From the NCBI GenBank assembly GCA_028023455.1, contig JAQFVV010000206.1, forward strand, positions 1,657,361 to 1,721,360: DNA of 64,000 nucleotides, written 5' to 3'. Numbering within the stretch: the stretch's first letter is position 1; every line of letters begins with the position of its first letter. This document shows, piece by piece, positions 49,606 through 61,643 of this stretch. The position numbers were made by a program, and so were the translations under genes. The notes under the pieces were generated by a model. It worked only from the letters and a program-made list of their open reading frames with translations. It ran no database searches and had not been told where the DNA came from. This stretch comes from Epiperipatus broadwayi (Eukaryota; Onychophora; Udeonychophora; Euonychophora; Peripatidae).

Positions 49606-51173
49606 GTTTATAAAAAATTATGTGCTAGTATAAGAGATGGTGATCATGTGATGCTTAATGGTTTAATTATTTATTGAAAGTTGAACAAGTGTATTATAAA
49701 GTACATTTGTTTAATATATATTAATAAATTGAAAGCAATGGTATGTAGCATTAGCAGATTTATGTTTAGTTTTGGTCGAATTAAATAAATCTTAGAAACC
49801 ATTATTACTATATTGCTTCAATGATTACAAGCTGTATGTTTGGACTCTTAAGAATGAACATTGGTTATAAGTTGTAGAAATAACTTTTGTAGCACAAGAG
49901 CAGAAAGAAGTTTAAATGAAATGTTATAATTTCTAACCAAAGCACATGTTTTAATGCAATGATGAAGTGGCAAATTCTAGAGTTTAAAATCCATGGATCT
50001 CAGATCAATTCTCCATTTCGGATACTCGAACTTCATATGAATTTTAGAGCAACAAACTTTTCAGTAAAACAAAAAGGAAAAAAAATTAATACAGGGGATT
50101 ATTTAATAATTCATCATTTGTGTATTTATTGAAAGACTTGTTATGAATTCACACGTGCTAAAATGCAGCGTTTACAAAGTCATTTTGTGTGATGTTTAGT
50201 ACATATGTATAACTAAATTAAAAGTTTGTTTTGTTGCTTGAAATACAAATTTTGAATAAAATAAAATTTAATACAGAAACGAATTCATATTATTATTACA
50301 GAACTAAGCAAGTTAAGCACTTAAAAAACACATACTTTTTATGTTTAATTAAGAAAATTCAAACTGTGCATGATTTAGTTTCAAAAAGTTTTTTTTAAAA
50401 AAAAACTACAAAATATTATTGATCAAAAAATAATCATGTAATAAAAGATTAGTTATTGAGAAACTGAAGCCACGGGGAATGAATTAAATTTAGCCAATAA
50501 AGGTATGTCTTTATCGGTTAAATTTATTTCTTCTCATTTTCTCTCTCTATGTAGTTAAATTAGTAGTCTTATAAGTGGAGTAAATAAAACTGATAATTTA
50601 ATTGGTTAAGCAAATGAAATGCAATTAGTTAACGTTTAAAAAAAGGCAAGAAAATAAAACATATATATAAGTGACTAAGACAGAAGTGTACGTTAAATTA
50701 AGATTTAAATCTTTGTTTTCAATTTTTTTGTTTTACATTAAAAATAAATTTCTCATACGATACTGAAAAATTTTATTTGTAATGTAAATAATCATTCAAA
50801 AAAATGTATTTAATAAAACATTCAATAATAATTCAGCACAACAAATTGATGTAAATTTAAAACGTAAACTAATATTTCATTAAACTCCAGTTTTAAAAAA
50901 AAAAGTTATTGTTGTGTTTATATATACTTGGAATAAACACAGACTCGTACAATACGGTTAAATACAACTATTAAACCAAAGGACTTCAAATTCTAGGAAT
51001 GTCTGACACTTCCAACGGTATCGTGGCAGCTTACTTCGTTTAAAATTTAAATACTAGTATCATCTAGTTCTACGTGAACATGCCCCATTGCTTTGCCATA
51101 AAGTATGGGCAACCAGTATCCATTGTTGCCTGACTCGACCGCTAAAAGGATTGCCATTTTAAAATATAGTTAT
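49606..51173. other. Intron, nothing recognised
   Basis: A small hairpin (AAATTTAGCCAATAAAG over CTTTATCGGTTAAATTT) lies at about 50486-50525; no gene was seen. Confidence 0.4.
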
Positions 51174-51273
51174 CTTTTTTTTTTTCATGTGTTAAAGCAT
51201 CGGCCGGGAAGCGAACCCGGGACAACTGCTTGTAGGACAGCTGTGCTAACCACTCGGCCACCAACGCTTGACT
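51174..51273 (-). mobile_element. tRNA-headed SINE copy 5, best preserved
   Basis: The minus-strand body 51267-51197 folds as a cloverleaf. Acceptor GCGTTGG pairs with CCGATGC, the A-box is TGGCCGAGTGGTTAGC, the anticodon arm is CTGTCCTACAAGCAG, and T-arm CCGGG/CCCGG encloses TTCGCTT. The acceptor stem extends outward (GTCAA with TT-GAC-like TTAAC). An A-rich tail follows. The anticodon loop lacks U33, so it is a SINE head or pseudogene, not a working tRNA gene. Confidence 0.8.
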
Positions 51274-51939
51274 AGTTATATCATTTCGTAAATGAAAACA
51301 GATGGATTTACTGAATATCTTTACATATTGACTTAATTCTGTCATTCGTGAATTCATCTACCCATTTTTTCATTGGTCAGTTGCATTGACTGCCGAATGT
51401 GGACAAGTCCATTGTGTGAATATAGGTTGAGCTATAACAGTTACATTCTTAAAACATACATTTACAATAAAGAAAATCAGAATATTAGTTATCCAATATT
51501 ATTCTTGTATTTTACGTTACTTGGTATAATTCTAGTTGCGTTAACTTGATAGTAAAATACAGATAGAATATCATTAAGAAGATTAACTATTTTCCAAAAC
51601 TTCAGTTATCCAAGCAAAATTTTAAAGACAACTTTTTACAATAAAATAATTAATTTAAACATACATTTACAAGAATTATTAAAATAGAAACGAAGATTCA
51701 GTAAATATCTATAAATTAATCACAATGAGATGGCTATTGTTGTTTATTTAACTTAATCGAGTATAGGATTACAATAAAGAAATTAATAAAATGTATTTTT
51801 GAAATCTGAAAAGCCCTGAAACCAGAGATGTATAACCAAGTGATGATGAGTAGTTTAAGAGTAGCTAATGTTATTTTTTATATATAAATTAGCTGTATCT
51901 TACTGCCAAGTTATAAAATCATTTAACAAAATAATAATA
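51274..51939. other. Intron, nothing recognised
   Basis: No feature could be supported. Confidence 0.4.
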
Positions 51940-52565
51940 AATAGAGAGATTTGAATTTAGGATTCTTCCACCCACCACTCTATATCAAACAACTGACACA
52001 CATGACCACATACATGTGAAAAAAATAGATGATCCCCAATGTATATATTTCGTGCAGAACCATCACTCATCAGTTGGACTGGATTATAATCTCCCATACA
52101 TATATACAATCAGGGCTCAGCTTATATTAAGATAGCAATTCCTTAAACTTTAATGGTGAGGCTTCAATTTTCTCACCCTTCCAACTATTTAACCATCCAT
52201 TTCATTGAAAAACCAATGATAGATTGATCAAATCCCTTGGTGGATTTGATATTGTAGTCATACCCCTATTGACATTACATCAATATAACACCTCACATTG
52301 CAAGTTCATTATTGGTTTTTCAATGAAATGGAAGGGTGAGAAGATTGAAGCTTGTTCATTAATGTCTAAGGAATTGCTATTTTAATATAAGCTGAACACT
52401 GATTATATATATATATATGTATGTATGTGTGGGAGATTATAATCTGCCCCAACTGATGAGTACTTAACATGTGTGTGGTCATGTGTGTCAATTATTTGAG
52501 ATGGAGGTGGAGGACTAATATAAACTGAAAAAATCCTAACTTCAAATCTTCCCATTTACTTATAT
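51940..52565. repeat. Inverted pair of hammerhead family B units
   Basis: The left arm (about 51940-52225) is inverted relative to the right arm (about 52300-52565). Shared text includes TTTCATTGAAAAACCAAT/ATTGGTTTTTCAATGAAA and GACACACATGACCACATACATG/CATGTGTGTGGTCATGTGTGTC. The left arm bears a minus-strand hammerhead (52031-52085): CTGATGA at 52067-52073, stem II GTG...CAC, GAAA, stem I TTGG and GATC. Stem III is altered. In the right arm CTGATGA survives at 52453, but stem II through stem III is deleted. Confidence 0.7.
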
Positions 52566-54029
52566 AAGAAATATTCAATATATTGAATGAATAGGCTAAT
52601 TACAAAATAATAACATTAATGACTGATGTTTGATATCTCAAGAGTTCATCAGTGTCAAATCTAGGGTCATGACCAAATGAACTTTGAGCTCCTGAGTCTG
52701 CCATTTCATTAGTTCACTTAATAACATTGGACATTTAATAGTTATCAAATGAGAAATGATTCCACAACAACATGTAGCAACAATAGATATACTTATGTTC
52801 AAATACCCTCTAATTATGTAAATATTATTTATTTCAATTTAGTTTTTATCAATGGTTATGCCAATCATTTTAAATGCATTATTAAACTTTAGACAATCAA
52901 AATATTTTTGAAATTACTGTTTTTACAGAAAACCATCAAAATTTCTGGAAACAATATATATATATTCAAACACTATCATTTGTAATATAATCCACTGCAG
53001 GTATGAGAAAAATACTAGACTTCTAGATTTCTTTATAAAATACAACAATTCACAAATTAGTTTTTTTGCTTATGCATAAGCCATTATTAGTAATATGTCC
53101 TCAGAAGCTCTCCATTAAATTAATAACTTTTTAGTCTTTATGCACTATTTACACCATTTAGACAAATCTTTCCATCCATAATAGCAAATAGTTTACTCAT
53201 GAGTAATCTACAATTAAAAGCAAATCCCCAATTGTTCCTAGAATTTAGTATTTGCATTCCAGGTGTACTATTTAGTTCATAGTCTTTTGTTGTTGTTTTT
53301 TATGCTAGTTTATATTTTCTAAACATATCTTTCTTCACATATTTTATTGGTGATTATTTATCTTTTCAACATATATGTGTTCAAGTGTATCAGTGATATG
53401 AGATGGAGTGATGAATGGTGGGTCATATGAAAGTCTGTGCTCATATACCCTATATATTATATTTTATTTTATAAATATTTTTTGACAGAAACTGTTTCAG
53501 AATCACAGATATCACACATAACAAATAAAAAGTAGTCTAATATGAATATACAAAATATACTTAAGAAAATAAATGCTAATAATGCATTTGAAAATTTCAT
53601 TAATCATAAAATAGCACTTTTTTTGACGTCATATAACTTTTAAATGTTAACTTTATAATTGTTTTTAATATTTATAATTTAATTTAAGCATCTAGTTTTT
53701 GGTTCAAAGTATGTGAATTTTTCAATGGTTTAATGCAATAATCAACAGTTTTGTTGTATTGTGTGAAAACGATCACTTTGTATATTAAACAGAATTCATA
53801 TTGAACATGCTAAGGATTTAGATTTTTGGGTGCCTTATTTTTAATTAATTTCTGTGTAATGCAGAGTTTATTAGTATTAGATCACATCTTAACACTGAGT
53901 AAATATTATGGGCACAGATCATCTCAGAATTTTGAAGAGGATTTGTAGACATTAGATAATTACTTTTATCAACTGGATGAATCAATTTATGAATCAGCAT
54001 ATGTTTATGATTACACCCCTTTACAATGT
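52566..54029. other. Intron with one family B tail fragment
   Basis: 53340-53460 matches the downstream part of family B (TTATCTTTTCAACATATATG, GAGATGGAGTGATGA) without its ribozyme. The rest is featureless. Confidence 0.45.
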
Positions 54030-54130
54030 GTTAAAAATGGATAGAAACCAGTCCCTAATTTTCATGAGAGTGACATAGTGAAAATCACACTACAGAAATA
54101 TGATTCATTATTGGATAATCTGTAGTCTAA
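54030..54130. repeat. Single arm of the 46.6-46.8 kb palindrome
   Basis: GGATAGAAACCAGTCCCTA and CACACTACAGAAATATGATTC match the right inner arm at 46703-46775. Confidence 0.7.
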
Positions 54131-54284
54131 TAAATGACTAATGGAACATATTCATATATTTTTATAAAGTGATTTGTGTCAAAGTTGTGAGGCCAGCATG
54201 TTTGACACTTATCAATTAAACTATAGTAATTTGCTATCTATATGTTCATACTGATCATTGATAAAGATATGTGTAAGAGACTGT

Positions 54285-54339
54285 GATCTGGGTCAACTGA
54301 TGAGTGATGGTTCAGCATGAAATGTGCATCTTGGGGATC
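54285..54339 (+). ncRNA. Hammerhead ribozyme, type I, family B, complete core
   Basis: Every core position is present. Stem I GATC...TCAA (54285-54296) pairs with TTGG.GATC (54331-54339) across an internal loop. CTGATGA spans 54297-54303. Stem II GTG/CAT is extended by T-A, with a G-U pair at its base. GAA spans 54319-54321. Stem III ATG/CAT has a two-base TG loop, A15.1-U16.1 is kept, and C17 is the cleavage base at 54330. Short stem III is typical of PLE-associated hammerheads, which are thought to act as dimers. It is in the sense orientation of the host gene, about 3.2 kb upstream of exon 57494. Confidence 0.75.
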
Positions 54340-55289
54340 ATAGATCTCTTTTATATCATTGGTCATATGAAAGATGTTTTCCAAATCTCTCCTAAAAATA
54401 AATACATTATTCTCATTCACAATTTTATTGATCCAGAATTATCACACAGGATAATTCCAAAACATATTAATGATCATAGTAAATGATTATCATATAGTGA
54501 GTTCAATATGAAATAGAGGAATTTGACTACTGCTCTAAAAATATATAACAATTCAAGTGCATCTTTTCCTGTGACTTATAAAAAAATTAAATAATATTGG
54601 AAATGTATACTTCTAAGATTGAAAAAAAGGTTATTAAAAATTTTTAAAAAATAGTTATTAAAAAGTGTGCAATAAATATGTTAATTAAGCAGGATTATAA
54701 AGCAAGTAAATGTGTTTTGAAAAATTTCTCAGGGAAAGAAACTATTTAAATGAAATCTGTATGACTATTAGTTGATGACATCTAGTGAATTAAGATCAAT
54801 TAATTCACAAAGTTAAACCTATATTATCATTACAGAATTTGAACATCAGAGTGTTGCCAACAATATAATACAGAAACCATTCCATAAATTTCCTTTTCAA
54901 TATATTATACAAGGTTGAAAATTATCTATGAATTTCTGGAATCATAGGAGGGGTGGAGTGAAACCAAATAATGTACACAATAAAGTTGTATTATTTATTT
55001 AAGTTATTCAACATTTTATTCTATTTATTTAATCATATTCTAAATCATTTTTTTATAATTTTATTACTATTGGCTAATGATTATCTCATTCTAGAATTGG
55101 AAACTCATAAATATTACATAATTTTTGTACATCATTGTTTGGAATAAGATATACAGCAATAGTTTGGACAAAAGATTATTATCAGGATCAACTAAGGATG
55201 AAGAGTAATTAATATTTATTCCAGAAAGATTTAAAAAGCTAACAAAATAACATCAATTTGTTATTAAACCTTACTTCATTAACAAAATC
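54340..55289. other. Intron, nothing recognised
   Basis: No feature could be supported. Confidence 0.4.
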
Positions 55290-55760
55290 ATTTTCCTTTC
55301 TTTCTCTTCTCCAGAGCTACTTGTTATAATCTTGAATTCTCAATGTTTATAAGATGGTATGGCATTTAATCTCTATCCTAAACTAGTTTCTGGTTTTTGC
55401 CTTATCAATGAAGGCTTGGAATTCTAAGATAAAACTAAGCAGTTATATATCTGGGATCTACCTTTAATTATTTTTTACTAACAAAATTTTAGCTTGAAAT
55501 TCAACAAACACTAAGTTTTTTAGTCCAAATCATCTAGTTTGTACAGTTGTATAGATGTGACTGCAGGTCAATAACCATACACTTTAGTAGCCTTAATTCT
55601 ACTTTAAATGTATTTATGCTACTACATAAGCATGTTGAATTACATTCAAAATCTTACTGTTTTTTTTTAATTTCAAGTTAATGGTTTGATAACATAATTT
55701 CATTGGTTCCAGCTTTGAATTCTAAGCCTTCATCAGTAAAAGAAAAATCCAAAAATCATT
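55290..55760. repeat. Hammerhead family A unit, eroded
   Basis: Minus strand 55376-55420: TTGATAA (two core changes), AAGGC...ACC, GAA, palindromic stem III ACTAGT, T as the cleavage base, TAGGA. Flanks resemble the 48.4-kb unit (TTGAAATTC blocks). At about 55725-55735 the minus strand again reads ACTGATGAAGGC without a matching GAAA, suggesting a second, broken, inverted or tandem unit. Confidence 0.5.
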
Positions 55761-57493
55761 CTGTAGATGGAGATTAAATTCTACTATCATCTTCAACCAA
55801 TGATAGTTTAAACTTATAATCGATGGCGCTAGATAAGAAAGAAAACAAATGTTTTTACTAATGTATTTTTTTTTATTTGAATAATAATAGTGTTAAACAA
55901 TATGTTATAAGTTTTTAAGTAGAACTAATGTGAAAAAAAGTAAAAAAATAAAAGCATTTTAAAATAAAACTAAACTTTATTATAAATAAAATAATATGGA
56001 ATTTATTAGATATTGACTAAATTTTTCACAAAAAAAGAAAAGAATTTGTGAAATCTGTTTCTATTCACCAGCTATTTGTAATAATTAGCCAGTTGAAAGT
56101 AATGATTGATAATGAGACTCAAATGCATTTTCTTCAAATTATAATTAATCACGTCCCTCCTAAATATTAATTGTTTCTTTTAGAAATTCAATTTATATTA
56201 ATGGAACAACTCTGCAAAAGCTTCACATCTATAAAATTATTCTCTCACATTATAACAGTAAATGCCTCACTCTCACATCTCTTTCATTGACTTCATCATT
56301 AATGAATTTAAAATGTCACATTATAACAATAAATGTCTCACTCTCAGTTCTCATTCAATGACTCCATCATTAATACATTAAAAATGTTTGAGGTCAGAAT
56401 TAAGAGTGTTTTACGTCATTTATCTGATTTCTGTATCTATTATAATACACATTCAAAATCTTCCAATGAAACGTTGTCATTAAGACCAAATGCATACCAG
56501 ATATGAAACAGTCCTTCAGCTAAAATGTGTTTTTCTACTAGAATATGTACTTCTAAAAGATAAATTTAGAAAATTAATTCATCTTACTCGTATAAAGAGG
56601 TTCACTTGTCTAATTACTACAGGTAGAGAATTTATGTTATTAAAAATCATTTATGGTAAAGTGGAATATGATTTATTGTTATAAATTTACACCAATCTAA
56701 ATTTAAACCAGGATACAACATGCAAAATAACAATTACAAACAGATGTATATTTTATACTTTTTTTAATCTTGGTAATCGCTTTCTTAATGCTATTTGTAT
56801 GCCAGAATTTAGGCATATACTTTTACCTATGATTTCTCTTTATCATTGAAACATTTTTGTGGATTCGGCTTTATAAATAGTCCAAAGCAAGTCTCTTTTT
56901 TAAGCTTGTTTGAGATTATGATTTCTATGTTTCTCCACCCATGAAGCCAGATGTAAAACTATAAATTTTCTTTTTTTAAGAAAAAGTGATTATTAAGCTC
57001 TAATAATTTTATCAGAATTGTTTTTTAAAACTTTCCAAAAATTATTGGCTGATACCTTATGAAAATACATTTTTTATTTTGATAAACAATACCTTAATAC
57101 GTGGTATTTAATAATGAGATCATTCTCAGAGTATCTGGATAATTATCAAATTCTCTCTTATGCAACAATCAGGGGAGATGAGAAAATAAACTACTCTCAA
57201 TTCATAAACACTGCAAATTAGGCAACTTTTTTATGAAAACAAATTAAAAATATGTGTAATAAGATACAATTTTATAATTAAGCACTAGGATGTTAAACCT
57301 GCAAACTGTTAAAATAAAATTGGATTGCTTTTATTCAATTACTAGTGTAAATATTTATTTTCTTTTAGATTAATTTTTAAGATTTTGAACTTTTAGAAAT
57401 GATAATAATTTCATCGATTTATGTTTTCTTTTTGTTGTTATTGTTTTGAGATTATTTTATTAAGAGATATGTTTGTTTTTTTTTAATTTAAAG
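55761..57493. other. Intron up to the third visible exon
   Basis: Contains a local duplication at 56230-56380 (TCACATTATAACARTAAATG, CTCACTCTCA). Nothing else was recognised. Confidence 0.45.
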
Positions 57494-57572
57494 ATTCGAG
57501 TGTTCACATATTCAGTCGGTCATACAACTAATCCTATAGCGGCAGTAAAGTGGATGGCCTGTCAAAACAAAG
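57494..57572 (+). CDS. CACNA2D: Calcium-channel alpha2/delta subunit, VWA exon (79 bp)
   Basis: This internal exon starts in phase 0 (acceptor TTTAAAG after a long T tract) and ends in phase 1 before GTAGAT. It encodes IRVFTYSVGH, then NPIAAVKWMACQNK and the first base of a glycine codon. 'VRVFT(Y/F)..G' following 'YNWP..' and 'W(M/I)AC.NKG' are the hallmark strand and helix at the end of the alpha2/delta VWA domain. It follows exon 16028-16150 without missing residues relative to the family, so the 41.3-kb intron appears to be a genuine single intron. It is followed by the gene's only short visible intron (84 bp). Confidence 0.93.
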
Positions 57573-57656
57573 GTAGATCTTATTTAAAATGTAATTTTCC
57601 TTTGATTATTTAATTTTTAAATATTAACATTAAAAATTTATTGATATTTTTTAAAG

Positions 57657-57706
57657 GTTATTTTAGTACAATCCCTAGTTTAGGGACTATTAGAAACAAA
57701 GTTCAG
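57657..57706 (+). CDS. CACNA2D: Calcium-channel alpha2/delta subunit, exon after VWA strand (50 bp)
   Basis: The acceptor is TTAAAG and the donor GTAAGA. The first two bases complete the split glycine codon, and the exon ends in phase 0. It encodes (G)YFSTIPSLGTIRNKVQ, matching the family segment 'KG(Y/F)(Y/F)..I.(S/T)...I...(V/T)Q' that closes the VWA domain. The 'IPSLGTIR' wording is closer to my recollection of the alpha2/delta-1/2 group than to -3/4, but this is weak evidence. The following exon should encode the 'YL.VL.RPMV' motif; it is not in the window. Confidence 0.9.
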
Positions 57707-57824
57707 GTAAGAGTTTTTATTTAATTTTAAATAATTTTAATATTAGCATTTACTATCTTATTCAATCTGTACATTAATATATATATATACTTATTTTTAT
57801 GTGCTATGACATCATACATACATA

Positions 57825-58723
57825 CAATGGGGGGATCTAAAAATAACCAGAATTCTATAATAAAAAAATATTTATTTATTTTTAAATGTTATAAATTTAA
57901 TCGCTTTCAAATTACTATCTCTTTGATGCAATACACTGGTCTAAATGTCTTTTTAATTTTTTAAAGTAGTCTGGAAATACTTGCAAAGTGATGCCTTTTA
58001 ATGCTTCCATCATTTCCTCCACCATTTTTAAGTCTAAAAAAAATTGAGTCATTTTTTCATTTGAGTGATTAAAAAAAATTGCACAAGCTGAGATCAAGCA
58101 AATATGGTTGATGGATAAGCTGGGCCATGCTGAATTTAATTAAAAAGTGTTTTACACTCAAGGCTTTGAGAGATGACAATTTGTTGGGGTGGAGCTTGCA
58201 CTGTTTTCTTGGCCATAAAATGGCATGTTTACATTTTACCATGTCAGATAAATGTTTTAGAACTTGCAGATAAATCGTCTGACAGTTACGAACTAAATTT
58301 AAGAGAAAAATGTCGTTTGAGGCAAAAAAAAAGTCAGTGTTATTTTAACTTTGGATTTCACTTGCATTGCTTTTTAGAGATGAGGTAAATTTAACATTTC
58401 CATTAAACCACTCATAAACTTGTGTTTTTACAAGATCAGTTTGCTTGTAATCTGTTTTAAGAAACTTTTTGCTGTGACTTTCTGTAAACAAAAACAGAAT
58501 TTAATATTTTTCAAACTTTTCAATCGTTGAAAAAAATAGCAAATACATGAAATGCATTTTACAAAAAAAAAGTGATGAGTGGCACCATGATTCCTCATGG
58601 TGATGTCATTTGGCAGATTAATGCAGAAGAGTACCTGCAAGAAGTATATAATAGCTGAAGCATATACTACAACAGCATGCAAACCAGAGAACAATTTTGG
58701 TTATTTTTGTTTTCCCCCCCTCA
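57825..58723 (-). mobile_element. Deleted mariner-type DNA transposon
   Basis: TA duplications (57823-57824, 58724-58725) flank terminal repeats. On minus these read from GAGGGGGGGAAAACAAAAATAA at one end to TTATTTTTAGATCCCCCCATTG at the other. Minus-strand frames give IKFCFCLQKVTAKSFLKQ and LVKTQVYEWFNGNVKF (N-terminal HTH region of mariner transposase), then NLSSLKALSVKHFL. Last comes an open frame (57915-58097) ending MEALKGITLQVFPDYFKKLK and RHLDQCIASK, the mariner C-terminus '..W..RW..CI'. The catalytic core is largely missing and frames are broken. Confidence 0.8.
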
Positions 58724-59439
58724 TATACATCACATACAATACATATATGTATATATCTTTAGCAAGATTTTCAGATGAAAATATTTAATGCATGGAGTTT
58801 TTTTATTCATAATTATTTATTTAAAAAGTTCAACAGGAATATATCATGGTTAACTGCCTGAGGATGAAAAAAAAATAATCTTTTAACTGCCATTGCACTA
58901 GATGTAAGAAACCAAATATCACAAACTTTTTGATTTTATTATTTTTATAATAAACCCCTTCACTGGTAGGTCAAATATTATAATATAATGTTATGGATAT
59001 TTAGATGGAAATGTTTAATACATAGAGTTTGCCAATTATAATATATGTATGTGTCTTCAAGTACTGTGGCAATAAATATAAAGCATCTTACATTTAATTG
59101 CTCTGGAAAATCATATAACTAAGTATTAAAATGACAAGTGAGTTAAAAAACCCATCACTAAAATTGAATTCTTATATTACCATTTTACTTCCATCTAAAC
59201 ACATAAAAAAAAAATTTAAGCAAACATATTTTCAGAAAAGATTTTTCATTTTAACTTTAAAATAGCATGACATCAAAACAATTTACAGTTTAACAGTCAC
59301 CAAGCATGCAGTGAAAATATCATTAAAAAAAAGCATAATAAGCATGGGAGAGATTTTTTTTAAAAGCAGTTCACATTTCATTTATAAACATTCTTATATT
59401 TCCTACTAAAGGCAATATGTGAACTTCAGCCTAATATGC
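58724..59439. other. Intron, nothing recognised
   Basis: May include the 5' part of the following PLE remnant from about 59300. Confidence 0.35.
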
Positions 59440-59710
59440 CATTATTAAATTTCTGATCAAACAGCCCATATCTGAATGATATAAAAATTGTGTTCACCAC
59501 ATAATGGTATATTAATCATATGTCATGAAGATGTTTCAGTTAAAGAAAAATATAGAAAGTTTCATCTGATGTATATATTTTTGCTCTCTTTAAACAATAA
59601 TAAATGGGCAACTTTGGTTTATTCCAAACATTTATTATCAGGGCTTAATTGCTTAAACATTTTTCCTTGAACTACCTCTTTGAAAGTGCTTTTTGACAGT
59701 GTATTTCTTT
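59440..59710 (+). pseudogene. PLE GIY-YIG remnant, most decayed copy
   Basis: The nucleotide phrase TTCTGATCAAACAGCCCA at 59450 matches TTCTGATCAAATAGCCCA of the 18.8-kb copy. The + translation SDQTAH, KLCSPHNGIL, YRKFHLMYIFLLSLNNNK then lines up with SDQIAQ, KISCQPMD, QHHCLYRRVINNDE. It ends near 59680 with TTGAAAGTGCTTTTTGAC, similar to the hammerhead 3' core of the PLE arms (GAA, AGTGCT, T). Confidence 0.5.
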
Positions 59711-59855
59711 AAAAAAATACAAATAAGGTTATTAATATTTATCCACACCCATTAGACATAATAATACACATAACATTACCAAACCAATTCATGCCACATG
59801 ATATAACTGCTCAATAATATATGGGGGAAAAATGAGAGCCATTTTCTTCTGTCTA

Positions 59856-60810
<955 letters not shown>

Positions 60811-60907
60811 TATATAAAGAGCCTGCTACTAGCTCTAAACAAGCTTTTTTTTTATGATAAATGCTACAAGAGAAAATACATTAATCTTTTATCTATGACA
60901 GTCCCCA

Positions 60908-60948
60908 TCCCCAGACCAGTTTCGAGCTATGGCTCTCATCAGTGAGGA
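60908..60948 (-). ncRNA. Hammerhead ribozyme, type I, family A, complete core (left arm)
   Basis: Minus strand: stem I TCCTCA (60943-60948) pairs with TGGGGA (60908-60913). CTGATGA spans 60936-60942. Stem II GAGC/GCTC has a CATA loop (60924-60935). GAA spans 60921-60923. Stem III ACTGGT has two pairs and a two-base loop, and C17 is at 60914. All catalytic positions are conserved. Stem III is too short to be stable alone, as in PLE minimal hammerheads proposed to dimerise. Confidence 0.8.
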
Positions 60949-61602
60949 GCTAGGACATAAGATTCAAAATATTAACTCAAGCCAAACATTTATCTAATTC
61001 TTAAATATTAAGAAAAAGATCCAAATCTTCAGACACCTACATGTCTTCAAACTCAGCTCTTTAACCAAAGAAACTATATGAGCCTGAACTAAATTCAGAG
61101 ATCCCATATATTAGTAGGCTTAGCAATTTAATATAGCCAAAGCCCTAATAGCAAAATTATAATAGTAAAAATCAGTCATATATCACATGACCTATATAGC
61201 TTGTATTACAAATATGTAATATATAAAGAGCCTGCTACTAGCTCTAAACAAGCTTTTTTTTATGATAAATGCTACAAGAGAAAATACATAAAAAAAAGCT
61301 TGTTTAGAGCTAGTAGCAGGCTCTTTATATATTACATATTTGTAATACAAGCTATATAGGTCATGTGATATATGACTGATTTTTACTATTATAATTTTGC
61401 TATTAGGGCTTTGGCTATATTAAATTGCTAAGCCTACTAATATATGGGATCTCTGAATTTAGTTCAGGCTCATATAGTTTCTTTGGTTAAAGAGCTGAGT
61501 TTGAAGACATGTAGGTGTCTGAAGATTTGGATCTTTTTCTTAATATTTAAGAATTAGATAAATGTTTGGCTTGAGTTAATATTTTGAATCTTATGTCCTA
61601 GC

Positions 61603-61643
61603 TCCTCACTGATGAGAGCCATAGCTCGAAACCGGTCTGGGGA
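61603..61643 (+). ncRNA. Hammerhead ribozyme, type I, family A, complete core (right arm)
   Basis: Plus strand: stem I TCCTCA (61603-61608) pairs with TGGGGA (61638-61643). CTGATGA spans 61609-61615. Stem II GAGC-CATA-GCTC spans 61616-61627. GAA spans 61628-61630. Stem III ACCGGT (61631-61636) is self-complementary, which would favour dimers, and C17 is at 61637. An alternative longer stem III, CGGTC/GACCG, could compete. It is in the host-gene sense orientation, about 3.9 kb after exon 57657-57706. Confidence 0.82.

Noticed and set aside
51197-51267. Functional tRNA gene
   Set aside because: The cloverleaf is recognisable, but the anticodon loop lacks U33, the D-arm is atypical, and four similar degraded copies with an A-rich tail show it is a SINE.
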